Assembly: GCF_029946515.1 (NCBI RefSeq)
Contig: NZ_JARZHH010000005.1
Span: forward strand, 186,001 to 250,000
Reading direction: 5' to 3'
Source of the DNA: Polyangium sp. 6x1
GTDB lineage: Bacteria; Myxococcota_A; Polyangia; Polyangiales; Polyangiaceae
Length of the DNA stretch: 64,000 nucleotides
Shown here: piece after piece, positions 18,273 to 26,198 of the stretch
How positions within the stretch are numbered: position 1 is the stretch's first letter
Layout of the letters: every line of letters starts with the position of its first letter
Translations under genes and position numbers: made by a program
Notes under the pieces: generated by a model
The model's input: the letters and a program-made list of their open reading frames with translations, nothing else
Database searches by the model: none
What the model was told of the DNA's origin: nothing

Positions 18273-19654
18273 CGTGCGCGGCGCTCATCCTTCCGGGGAT
18301 CGCCGCCCGAGACAAGCACATTCGATTGCAGCGCGCGGTAGCGCTCCCAGAACACGTCGTTCGGCTCGACGCCCTGTTCGTCCCGGCTGAGCTCGGGCAA
18401 GAGGCGCTCCAGGAAATACATGTCGAGCTCGCCCTTGCCCTTGACCGACACCGCGCCGCGCGCCGAGAGCTCGAAGAAATCCTTCACCCGATCGTACGTC
18501 GTGCGCGAGAGGTTGATGCGCCAGAGCTCCCCCGACGACTCCATGCGGCTCGCCGTGTTCACCGTGTCGCCCCACACGTCGTAGGCGAATTTCTTCGCGC
18601 CGACCATGCCCGCCATCACCGGCCCCGAGTGCACGCCGATACGCACGCCCTGGAAACACGCGTCGTGCGCCTCCACGTCGCGCCGGATCCGCAGCGCGAA
18701 CAAGCACGCGTCCACCGCGTGCGTCCGCGTCGGCGCCGGCAGCCCTGCCGCGGCCATGTACGCGTCGCCGATCGTCTTCAGCTTCTCCACGCCCGAGCGG
18801 TCCGCGATCGCGTCGAAGCGGCAGAAATACGCGTCGAGCGTCGCGACGAGCGCCTCGGGCGGCATCGTCGCGGCCTTCGCGGTGAAGCCCACGAAATCGG
18901 CGAATACGATCGTCGCCTCCTCGTGGAACACAGGCTTGACCGAGCCCTCGCGCGTGAGCTCCCCGGCGATCGGCGCCGGCAGGATGTTGCAGAGCAGCGA
19001 GTCGATCTTCGCCTTGTCCCGCACGATCTCCGCGGACTGGTGCTGGATCGTGCTCCCCTTGGTCCAGCCTTGCCGCCGCAGCCGATCGCTGAGGTGCACG
19101 AACACCCCGGAGACCAGGGCCGCGGCGCTGAGGTCCTGCAGCGCATAGCTGCGGTCGGGCCCCTCGAAGTCCATGCCGGCGAGCATGCCCGTCACGCAGA
19201 AGACGAGGATCGCCGCGAGGAGCATGCCCCACGCGTAGCGCCGCCGGACGGGCGCGAGCGGCGCGAGCATGAGCACGAACATGAACCCGCCGAGGTACGG
19301 GCTCTGGCCGCTCGCGAGCCCCGTGATGAGCCCGGTGGCGCACTCGAGGCTCATGCAGAGCGCGAAGAGCGCGCGGCTCGCGTGGCGCTGTGCCGCGGGG
19401 AAGAGCGAGAAGACGATCGTCAACGCGCCCGCGAGCGTGAGGCTCAGGCGCAGGGGCAAGAGCGACGGCAGCTCGGGGTGCAGCGCCGCGTCGAGCCGCA
19501 GGTACGGCAGCCACGCGAGCGCGCAGATGAGCCCGGAGACCCGCAGGATCTTCCACGACTGAAAGGCGAGCTCGGCGTCGAACGTCTCCGGGTAGGCGCC
19601 CTGGCGCTCCCCCGCGCCGAAGAGCCACACCATGGCTTTCTCCGCGCCCGCCAT
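18269..19654 (-). CDS. Membrane-bound class III adenylate cyclase
   Basis: 461 aa from ATG at 19654 (an in-frame ATG at 19633 is possible). Residues about 30-190 contain roughly six membrane helices. The C-terminal class III cyclase domain has metal-binding FADFVGF, LKTIGDAYMA with the purine-contacting Lys, and DVWGDTVNTASRM with the Asp typical of adenylate rather than guanylate cyclases. It should make cAMP at the inner membrane. It is coupled by a 4-bp overlap to a peptide transporter, which may link peptide uptake to cAMP signalling (inference). Confidence 0.9.
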   Translation of the reverse strand: MAGAEKAMVWLFGAGERQGAYPETFDAELAFQSWKILRVSGLICALAWLPYLRLDAALHPELPSLLPLRLSLTLAGALTIVFSLFPAAQRHASRALFALCMSLECATGLITGLASGQSPYLGGFMFVLMLAPLAPVRRRYAWGMLLAAILVFCVTGMLAGMDFEGPDRSYALQDLSAAALVSGVFVHLSDRLRRQGWTKGSTIQHQSAEIVRDKAKIDSLLCNILPAPIAGELTREGSVKPVFHEEATIVFADFVGFTAKAATMPPEALVATLDAYFCRFDAIADRSGVEKLKTIGDAYMAAAGLPAPTRTHAVDACLFALRIRRDVEAHDACFQGVRIGVHSGPVMAGMVGAKKFAYDVWGDTVNTASRMESSGELWRINLSRTTYDRVKDFFELSARGAVSVKGKGELDMYFLERLLPELSRDEQGVEPNDVFWERYRALQSNVLVSGGDPRKDERRAR

Positions 19655-19751
19655 GCTTCGACCCTATCAAGCCGAGGGCCGCCTCCGCAACGACCTTCGC
19701 GCGTCGACTTTCTCGTTTGGCAGGGCAATCCCCCACGGCCATTGGGGGCCG

Positions 19752-20090
19752 CTTCGCTGGGGCTTTGCCCCAGACCCCACCGGGGCTGTCCGCCCCTGGA
19801 CCTGGACCAGCGCAAGCGCTGGACTCGGGGTCGATGAACTGCGCATCGCGCAGTTCATCGAACAGGCCGGGTCAAGACCAGCGACGACCTTGCCAACGCG
19901 GACAGGCGCGCCGACGGTTCAACCGGCGAGGCCCGTCGAAGCGTGAGGAGCCCCCCATGGTCTTGCCACTGGCCTGTGGGAAGAACTGCGCATCGCGCAG
20001 TTCTTCCCCCTGAGGTCCAGGGCTGGCCCTGGTTCGGGGCGAGGGGCGAACAGCCCCCGCGGGGCCCGGGGCAGCGCCCCGGCGCGGCGC
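19752..20090. repeat. Mosaic palindromic intergenic element, copy 2
   Basis: Second copy of the element at 12008-12408, here between the divergent cyclase and DUF4403-like genes. The same modules occur in the same order: CTGGGGCTTTGCCCCAG, GACCAGCGCAAGCGCTGGAC, stem-loop at 19831-19861, GGCCTGTGGG plus stem-loop at 19978-20008, GGTCCAGGGCTGGCCCTGG and GGGGCAGCGCCCCGGCGCGG. The loop bases differ between copies (CT/CG here AT) while the arms are kept. The unconserved middle (about 19870-19970) differs from copy 1, so copies share modules but not spacers. Confidence 0.85.
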
Positions 20091-20170
20091 CTCCCAGCTG
20101 AGACCCATGTTTGGAGAGCCGACGTGGTGGAGGCTTGACAGCCGCGGTGCATCCGTCTTCTTTTGCGCCC

Positions 20171-21508
20171 ATGTCGCGAACCTCGCTCGCCGTCCTCCTC
20201 GCCGCTGTCGTCGTATCTGCTGGGTGCGGCGCGGGCACGCCGGTGTATCCGCCTCGCCCGCCGGCCACGCCCGGTGAGCCCGTCTCCGATCCGGTCCCCT
20301 CGCGCGTCGTCGTGCACGCGACGATCACCGGCGCCGCGCTCCAGCGCGAGCTCGAGACCGCGGTCCCGCGCACGGGCGACGGCACGTTCCCCATGCTCGG
20401 CAACGAGCGCAAGTACACCTGGACGCGCGGCAACATCGCGGTGCGCTTCAACCAGGGCCGCATCGCGCTCGATCTGCACGTCGACGCGAACGCGGACATG
20501 CCCATTGGCAGCCTCGACGTCCCGCTCGAGTTCTCGATCCTCGCCGAGCCCGTCGTGACGAGCGAGTACAAGGCGAAGCTGCAATCGCTCGAGGTCAACG
20601 TGAAGAGCGATGACCGCGTGATCAAGGCCGCGGACGCGGCTGCCGACATCCTCGGCAAGGTCAAGGCGGCGGTGAAAGAGAAGCTCGAGGCATTCGAGTA
20701 CGACCTCTACCCGACGCTCGCCGAGGCGCACGGCCGCCTCTCGCGCCCGATCGAGCTCCCGCTCGGCGACGCGAACGGCTGCGCGGCCCTCCAGGTCGTC
20801 TCCGTCGAGGCGGGGCCGACGGTCCTCGCCGGCGGCTTCGAAAAAGACCTCGCGCTCGTCGTCGCGCCTTCCGTGACGATCCCCTGCGCCCCGCCGAACC
20901 CCGACGCGAAGCTCCCGCCGCTCGCGAACGTGGCCACGCTCCAGCCGGGCCCGTTCACGGTGACGGTGCCGATCGTGGCGAAGTACGACGAGCTCGCGAA
21001 GGCGATGGGCCTCGTCTTCACCGACGGCAAGTTCTTCTTCTCGAAGGAGCACCCGAAGATCTACATGGAGAAGCCCGAGATCTACGCCGCGAAGGATCAG
21101 CTCGTGCTCAAGCTCCACATTGCGGGGCACGTCGACAACCCCGTCAGCTTGGACCTCGACGGCGACCTCTTCATGACCGGCCATCCGACGGTCGTGGACA
21201 ACGAGCTGCGCATCCCCGACCTCGAGCCGACGATCGAGACGAAGAGCTTTCTCTTCGCGCTCAAGGCCTCGATGGATGCCGACAAGATCCGGGATCAGGC
21301 GCGCGACGCGCTCAGGCTCGACATCGGCGAGCGGCTCAAGTCGGTGCGCGACAAGCTCTCGAACGACATCTCGTTCGCGAGCGGCCAGGGCTGCATGAAG
21401 GCCCAGGTCCACAAGATCGAGGTCAGCAGCGTGCACGTGCACGGCACGTACATGCGCGTCTACGTGACGACGAACGCGAGCTCGTCGGTGTACATGCCCT
21501 GTCCGTGA
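20171..21508 (+). CDS. DUF4403-like lipoprotein
   Basis: 445 aa from ATG at 20171. Lipoprotein signal with lipobox SAGC near residue 19. The body alternates beta-strand patterns with long amphipathic helices, contains two cysteine-bearing strand motifs (GCAALQVVS, GCMKAQVHK) and resembles the DUF4403 family of large periplasmic proteins. No catalytic motif. The C-terminal codons (SSVYMPCP) were apparently copied with the downstream lipoprotein duplication (see 22079-22136). Function unknown. Confidence 0.65.
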   Translation: MSRTSLAVLLAAVVVSAGCGAGTPVYPPRPPATPGEPVSDPVPSRVVVHATITGAALQRELETAVPRTGDGTFPMLGNERKYTWTRGNIAVRFNQGRIALDLHVDANADMPIGSLDVPLEFSILAEPVVTSEYKAKLQSLEVNVKSDDRVIKAADAAADILGKVKAAVKEKLEAFEYDLYPTLAEAHGRLSRPIELPLGDANGCAALQVVSVEAGPTVLAGGFEKDLALVVAPSVTIPCAPPNPDAKLPPLANVATLQPGPFTVTVPIVAKYDELAKAMGLVFTDGKFFFSKEHPKIYMEKPEIYAAKDQLVLKLHIAGHVDNPVSLDLDGDLFMTGHPTVVDNELRIPDLEPTIETKSFLFALKASMDADKIRDQARDALRLDIGERLKSVRDKLSNDISFASGQGCMKAQVHKIEVSSVHVHGTYMRVYVTTNASSSVYMPCP

Positions 21509-21533
21509 TCCACCTTCCGTGGTAGGGAGGTGC

Positions 21534-22043
21534 ATGCGCGCCTTCCTTATCGCGACCCTTTTCCTCGCTGGTTTCTCCCTCTCCTGCGCGTCGGCGGACG
21601 ACGGATCCATCGGACCCGAGCCCCGCCCCGAGCCGACGAAGCAGACCCCTGCGCCGCTGCCCCCGGAGTTCGTGAAGCTCGGCGAGCCTTGCCCGCCGCC
21701 GGAGCAGCCGACCTACGAGAGCCCGGCCATCGGGTGTGGGAAGGACGGCCGCGTCGGGCTCATCGTCGCGCCTCGCCGGCTGCCCCTCCCGGAGGGCGCG
21801 CAGAAGCTCGAGGGCTCGATGGGCAAGGTGCAGGTGTACATCGAGGAGGATCGCGTGTGGGTGCAGGGGACGTGCGTCTGGTGCCGGTCGTTCACCGAGC
21901 AGACGGGCATCGCGGCGCTCGCGTACGCGACGGACGCGCAGCTCATGCAGCTCCAGATGCAGGCGGAGCTCACGAACAAATCGCCGCTGCGCGACGCGAA
22001 TGCGTGGCGCGCGGCGATCGCGGCGTGGGAGCCGAGGAACTGA
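21534..22043 (+). CDS. Hypothetical lipoprotein, duplicate A
   Basis: 169 aa from ATG at 21534 with GGGAGG four bases upstream. Lipoprotein signal (FLAGFSLSCAS). The mature part is Pro-rich, then has conserved segments shared with the next gene: LPEGAQKLEGS, a strand ending VYIEEDRVWVQGTC, a CxxC-type pair (TCVWC), AYATDAQLMQLQ and a terminal AWEPRN. No known family. It and the next gene form a tandem pair. Confidence 0.7.
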   Translation: MRAFLIATLFLAGFSLSCASADDGSIGPEPRPEPTKQTPAPLPPEFVKLGEPCPPPEQPTYESPAIGCGKDGRVGLIVAPRRLPLPEGAQKLEGSMGKVQVYIEEDRVWVQGTCVWCRSFTEQTGIAALAYATDAQLMQLQMQAELTNKSPLRDANAWRAAIAAWEPRN

Positions 22044-22135
22044 CCCGTCAGGGTTTTCCGAGGCCCCTCTTCCGCCGCGACCTCGCCGGTGGACATGCCC
22101 TGTCGGTGACCCCACCTTTCGTGATAGGTAGGTCC

Positions 22136-22639
22136 ATGCGCGCCTCGTTCGCCGTGGCCCTCTTCCTCGCTGGATCGTCTTGCGCGTCGGCGGATGGCGG
22201 CTCCCTTCGCCCCGAGCTGCGCCCCGAGACGCCGGAGGTCGATTCGTCTCTGCCCCCGGCGTTTGCGGATCTCGGCAGGCCTTGCCCGAAGAAGGAGGAC
22301 TGGCCGAGTTCCATGAGCCCGTTCGACAGGTGCGGGAAGAACGACCGCGTCAGCTTCGCGACCATGTTTGAACGGATACCCTTACCGGACGGCGCGCAGA
22401 GGCTCGTGGGCTCGAGGGGCAACGTGTTCGTGCTCATCGAGCGCGAGCGCGTGTGGGTGCAGCGTACATGCGTCGACTGCCGGGTAGAGACCGAGGAGAC
22501 GTGCATCCTGCACCTCGCGTACGCGACGGACGGTCAGCTCAGGTGGTTCCAGTTCATGGCGGAGCTTCCGGACGAACCGACGCTGCGCGACGCGGAGTCG
22601 TGGCTCGCGGCGGTCACGACGTGGGTGCCGAGGAAGTGA
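22136..22639 (+). CDS. Hypothetical lipoprotein, duplicate B
   Basis: 167 aa from ATG at 22136. Paralogue of the preceding gene: same signal (FLAGSSCASADGGS), LPDGAQRLVGS, VLIERERVWVQRTC, CxxC pair TCVDC, AYATDGQLRWFQ and ending TTWVPRK. Both copies keep the Cys pair after VWVQ, suggesting a disulfide or metal site. The flanking DNA upstream was duplicated too. It ends a few bases before the convergent M1-like peptidase gene. Confidence 0.7.
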   Translation: MRASFAVALFLAGSSCASADGGSLRPELRPETPEVDSSLPPAFADLGRPCPKKEDWPSSMSPFDRCGKNDRVSFATMFERIPLPDGAQRLVGSRGNVFVLIERERVWVQRTCVDCRVETEETCILHLAYATDGQLRWFQFMAELPDEPTLRDAESWLAAVTTWVPRK

Positions 22640-22642
22640 CCG

Positions 22643-23998
22643 TCAGGGCTTTCCGAGCCCCTTCAGCCAGCCATTCACGTGGACAGAGATGTCCGCGCCC
22701 GTCTCGGCTTGAATCGTGTCGATCATGTCCTGCATGCGGGCCGCGCGGTTCTTGTAGGTCCCGTAAAACTTCGCCATCGCCGCGTCGAGCTTGTCGCGTC
22801 CGACCTGGGCCTCCACGGCCCGATAGAAGAACGCGCCCTTCATGTAGGTGATGTTCGACCACAAAGGGTGCGTGATGAGGTCGATCGCATTGCACGTGTC
22901 CAGCATGAGGACCGTGTCCTCGTTCTGGATCGCGTCGTCGAGCCTCGTCTGGTAATCGCTCCAGATCTTCTCGCCCGCGGCCATGCCCGCCGCGGCCTCG
23001 AGCCCGCGCGCCGCGAGGTAGGAGGCCGTGCCCTCGGACAGCACGAAATCCTCCCAGCACGCGATACGCACACCATTGCCGAACCAGCCGTGCGCCGCCT
23101 CGTGCGCGTGCACCTCCGGATCGTTCATCGCGTCGCGCGCCACGTGCCAGTACGGGTGATGCTCCATGCCGCCGTACGCGCCCGGGCCCCAATTCGCCGA
23201 GACCGACGCGACCTCGCCGCCGAACGAGTACGAGCCGTACGTCGTTTCGTACCAATCGAACACGGCCGCGAGATCCTTCGTCCCGTCGGTCGCGGCCGCC
23301 TCTTCTCCGGGCAAGTGGTAGACGCCCACCTTCGTGCCCGCTTTTGTCGCGCCGAGCTCGATGTGCGTGTATTCGCCGATCGCGAGCGCCGGCATGTACG
23401 TGGGCGCGTCGGCCGGGATCTCGGCGGGGAAGACAGCCTGTTGGCCCATCGGCACGCCTGCGAGCGCGATCTCGAATTTCACGCCCTCCGAGGGCACGGA
23501 CTTGCAGGGAAACAGGTTCCCGCAGAAGCGCGGCCACAGGAACGTGAGGCCCTCGGCGAGATACCCGTCGAAGTTCTTCTGCGTGGTGAACGTGTACTTG
23601 ACTCTCAGCGTGGTGTTCTCGGCGCTCTCTTTCACGCCCACGTCGAGCCTTCCCTCCGCGACCGCATATTCGAGCGGCCCGCTCACTCCCTCGACGCTCT
23701 GGACGACGAGCCCCTGCACCTCGAACGACGCGCCCGGCTTGTCCGCGGGGGAGAGCTCGATCGTGGCCTCGCCCGTCATTGCCGTGACGTCCAGGGCGAG
23801 CCCGGTCGAGAGGATGTCGCGGTCATCGTTTCTCGTCGGCGCGACGGGGATGGAGCCGCCGCCGCTGCCGCCGCTGCCGCCGCCGCCGCCGCCGCCGCCG
23901 CTGCCGCCGCTACCGCCGCTGCCGCCGCCGCCGTCACTGCAGCCGGCGAGAAGAATCACGGATATCGAAACACAAGCGAGCTTGAAGAGATGCTTCAT
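22643..23998 (-). CDS. M1-like (gluzincin) metallopeptidase lipoprotein
   Basis: 451 aa from ATG at 23998. Lipoprotein signal with lipobox LAGC (Cys20), then a Gly/Ser linker of about 27 residues encoded by GC-rich short repeats. The catalytic zinc site is HEAAHGWFGN (His299, Glu300, His303) with the third ligand Glu322 in WEDFVLSEGTASYLA, as in M1 aminopeptidases; the exopeptidase GxMEN motif appears as GGMEH. It is shorter than classical M1 enzymes (about 850 aa) and lacks the C-terminal helical domain. Probably a periplasmic or surface aminopeptidase. Confidence 0.85.
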   Translation of the reverse strand: MKHLFKLACVSISVILLAGCSDGGGGSGGSGGSGGGGGGGGSGGSGGGSIPVAPTRNDDRDILSTGLALDVTAMTGEATIELSPADKPGASFEVQGLVVQSVEGVSGPLEYAVAEGRLDVGVKESAENTTLRVKYTFTTQKNFDGYLAEGLTFLWPRFCGNLFPCKSVPSEGVKFEIALAGVPMGQQAVFPAEIPADAPTYMPALAIGEYTHIELGATKAGTKVGVYHLPGEEAAATDGTKDLAAVFDWYETTYGSYSFGGEVASVSANWGPGAYGGMEHHPYWHVARDAMNDPEVHAHEAAHGWFGNGVRIACWEDFVLSEGTASYLAARGLEAAAGMAAGEKIWSDYQTRLDDAIQNEDTVLMLDTCNAIDLITHPLWSNITYMKGAFFYRAVEAQVGRDKLDAAMAKFYGTYKNRAARMQDMIDTIQAETGADISVHVNGWLKGLGKP

Positions 23999-24165
23999 CC
24001 CGTCAGGGTACGTGCCTCGCGGCGCGCGCGTCAATGGCGCTGGCCCGGGGCATTTTGGGGGCGGGCATTGCTTCTTTGACCTGCTCGGCCGACCGGGTGG
24101 CCGGGATCGCCGGCTGAGCCGATGTGCCCGGTGAGGCACGCCATCCCCACCGGTTCCTTCCTGGA

Positions 24166-24251
24166 CCTGCTCGAACCCCCGAGCCCACCCCCCTCCGAGC
24201 AGGTCGGACCTGCCCGAACACCCGAGCCCACCCCCCTCCGGGTAGGTCGGA
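24166..24251. repeat. Two 43-bp direct repeats, each able to form a stem-loop
   Basis: Units at 24166-24208 and 24209-24251 share a GAGCCCACCCCCCTCC core. Each is bounded by complementary arms: CCTGCTCG/CGAGCAGG in unit 1 and CCTGCCCG/CGGGTAGG in unit 2, where a T:A pair became C:G and one G:C became G:U. Further GAGCAGGTC-type half-copies follow at about 24328 and 24455. They occupy the 474-bp gap between the peptidase gene and the next minus-strand gene, in which I see no convincing coding sequence. Confidence 0.6.
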
Positions 24252-24472
24252 GAAGGCCGTAAGGGGCTCTCGAATGGCCTCGCGAACAGGCCCGTGAAGC
24301 TCGCTCGTGCCTCGTGAATGCACCGCGAGCAGGTCGGAGACGCCCGGCTCGGGCGCGGGGTGGCACCGGGGACGTCTTCGGCTCTCGTCGCGCGTGCTGG
24401 CGGGAGGTGACGCGGGCAGGTGGGAGCAGCTCGCCGGGAAAGGCGGCGGGAGAGGGGAGCAGGTCCGAGGCG

Positions 24473-25225
24473 CTACGGGGTGGCGGCGGGCGCCTCGGTC
24501 GCGGGGGGCGCCGGGGGAATCTCGGGCGAGGTTTTGCCCTTTTGCGCGTCGGCGGCGCTCTTTTCGAGGAGGTCGAGGTAACCGAAGACACGCGCGTCGA
24601 GGTCTTTGGGCAGGCTCGGATCTTCCTGGAGCTCCAGCGCGAGGTTCTTGCGAGTGCGATTCAAGAGGCCGACGACCTCGCCGCGGAGGCGGGCTGCGTC
24701 TTTGCGGGTCTTCGTTTCGAGGTCGGCGCGTGCGCTGAGCAGCGAATCGATGGCGACGCCGGCATGCAGGAAACTATCGGCCCAATCGTGGAGGGTGCCG
24801 CCGCCGGCGACGGGGAACAGGGCGAGCTCCGATTGCAGGCTCGTGAGCGACGGCTTTCGGTCCATGGCGGCCTTGGCCTCGGCCGGATAACTGGCCCCGA
24901 GGTCTTCGAGGGTGGGAATGAAAGCGGCGCGGATTTTCCGAGCGGCCGCGCGAATGTGCTCGGGGATGTCGGGGTGACGGTCGTAGGCTTCGAGCAGGTG
25001 CCAGACGGCATACCCGAGGGCGTCATGGCGGACGTCGGCGGCGCCGAGATCGTCGGCGAGGGGTCGGCCCGCGGCAATGGAGGGGAGTTTTCCGATGGCG
25101 TCGCGCTTGGCGGTGAGGAGCTTGGTGCTGGCGGCGCCGGAGGCGAAGCTCACGAGAGCGGCTTTTCGATTCGTGAGGAGATCGTTCAATCCGACGAAAA
25201 GAGCGACAAGGGAGATATGACGCAT
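24473..25225 (-). CDS. Hypothetical protein, mostly helical
   Basis: 250 aa. A short hydrophobic N-terminus (ISLVALFVGL) may be a weak signal or anchor. The rest is Ala/Leu/Arg-rich with predicted long helices (LETKTRKDAARLRGEVVG) and a Pro/Ala-rich tail. No cysteine or catalytic motif is visible and I do not recognise the family. Coding bias is typical of the neighbours. The gene precedes the four-helix-bundle gene on the same strand with about 145 bp between them. Confidence 0.55.
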   Translation of the reverse strand: MRHISLVALFVGLNDLLTNRKAALVSFASGAASTKLLTAKRDAIGKLPSIAAGRPLADDLGAADVRHDALGYAVWHLLEAYDRHPDIPEHIRAAARKIRAAFIPTLEDLGASYPAEAKAAMDRKPSLTSLQSELALFPVAGGGTLHDWADSFLHAGVAIDSLLSARADLETKTRKDAARLRGEVVGLLNRTRKNLALELQEDPSLPKDLDARVFGYLDLLEKSAADAQKGKTSPEIPPAPPATEAPAATP

Positions 25226-25371
25226 GGGGGTGGGACGTTACAGGGGTAGGAGGGGAGGGTGCAAGGGAGATCGCTCCGCGTTCTTACGTCCCTGACCGGG
25301 CGACGTCATGGCCGCTGTGATCCTGGCGATGGGGGCGGGCCGTCCTGGGGGAGGACGGCCCGCTGTTCGCC

Positions 25372-25695
25372 TCAACGGTGTGTCAGCCGGTGCAGGGTGG
25401 CGATGATGTGGTCGAGCGTGTCGCGCAGCTGGGCGTCCACCTCGTCCACGTATCCCAGTGCTTCGGCCACGTCCAGGCAGGCGCGCACCTCGGCGGCCGA
25501 GCCCATGGCCGTGTGCCACCGTGCTCGTTCGTTCCGCCCCAACGAATATGCGCCTTCGTGCAAGTTCAGCGGCACGCTCGTGGCGGCGCGCCGTAGTTGA
25601 TCGGCCAGATTCGGATCCTTCCTTCCGATCTTCTCGATGACCGGCCGCAGCCCCCGCAGCATTTCGATCGTGACGCTGTAGATCTTGAGAGCCAT
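25372..25695 (-). CDS. Four-helix-bundle protein (23S rRNA intervening-sequence protein family)
   Basis: 107 aa from ATG at 25695, with GGAGGAAGC directly upstream. It matches the four-helix-bundle family with motifs ADQLRRAATSVPLNLHEG, GRNERARWHTAMGSAAEV and a C-terminal DTLDHIIATLHRL. The family occurs as ORFs in 23S rRNA intervening sequences, as accessory (Avd) proteins of diversity-generating retroelements, and often alone. Neither an rRNA nor a reverse transcriptase is visible here, so it is a stand-alone member; it probably binds nucleic acid. Confidence 0.88.
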   Translation of the reverse strand: MALKIYSVTIEMLRGLRPVIEKIGRKDPNLADQLRRAATSVPLNLHEGAYSLGRNERARWHTAMGSAAEVRACLDVAEALGYVDEVDAQLRDTLDHIIATLHRLTHR

Positions 25696-25745
25696 TGCTT
25701 CCTCCTTCCCCGACCGGGGACCCCCGTCCTCCGCCCGCGCGCGGA

Positions 25746-25833
25746 GGGTGGCGCAAGGCTGCGCAGCACCGCGCGGAGCCGCGCGGAGCGCGAAGCGCGA
25801 GCACGGCGAGCACGGCTTGGCCTTGCGCCACCC
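25746..25833. repeat. Perfect 14-bp inverted repeat upstream of the four-helix-bundle gene
   Basis: GGGTGGCGCAAGGC (25746-25759) is exactly complementary to GCCTTGCGCCACCC (25820-25833), separated by 60 bp of GCGCGGAGC-rich DNA. It starts about 50 bp upstream of the gene's start codon. It could be the boundary of a small mobile cassette or a structured 5' leader. Confidence 0.6.
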
Positions 25834-25888
25834 GAGCACGCGGGCATGCTCGACCCCCCCGGACGAAGCGCCTTTGAATGCGCCTCCC

Positions 25889-26140
25889 GGCAGCGGAAGC
25901 GGCAGCGGCAGCGGCAGCGGCAGCGGCAGCGGCAGCGGCAGCGGCAGCGGAAGCGGCAGCGGAAGCGGCAGCGGAAGCGGAAGCGGAAGCGGAAGCGGAA
26001 GCGGAAGCGGCAGCGGAAGCGGCAGCGGAAGCGGCAGCGGAAGCGGAAGCGGAAGCGGAAGCGGAAGCGGAAGCGGAAGCGGAAGCGGAAGCGGAAGCGG
26101 AAGCGGAAGCGGCAGCGGAAGCGGCAGCGGAAGCGGCAAC
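25889..26140. repeat. (GGNAGC)n hexanucleotide array 1, 42 units
   Basis: Uninterrupted array of GGAAGC and GGCAGC hexamers, 252 bp, ending in a GGCAAC variant. It lies in the spacer between the GxGYxYP gene (3' end) and the four-helix-bundle gene (5' side), both on the minus strand. All forward frames are open because the unit has no stop, but none has a start context or downstream domain, so I treat it as non-coding. GG every six bases could support two-tier G-quadruplexes. Confidence 0.9.
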
Positions 26141-26198
26141 CGGGATCTGATTGTGTACCGCTGTTGAGGAACGCCTCGGCCAGGCGCACCCCTCCTGG

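Noticed and set aside
24307-24738. Plus-strand open frame of 143 codons
   Set aside because: Gly/Arg-rich, antisense to the 24473-25225 gene for much of its length, and without a good start.
25372-25695. Diversity-generating retroelement (Avd protein)
   Set aside because: No reverse transcriptase, template repeat or variable repeat was found in the window.
25566-26189. Gly-Ser, Arg-Phe or Leu-Pro repeat proteins through the hexanucleotide array
   Set aside because: All frames are open because the repeat unit lacks stops. No start context and no flanking domain.
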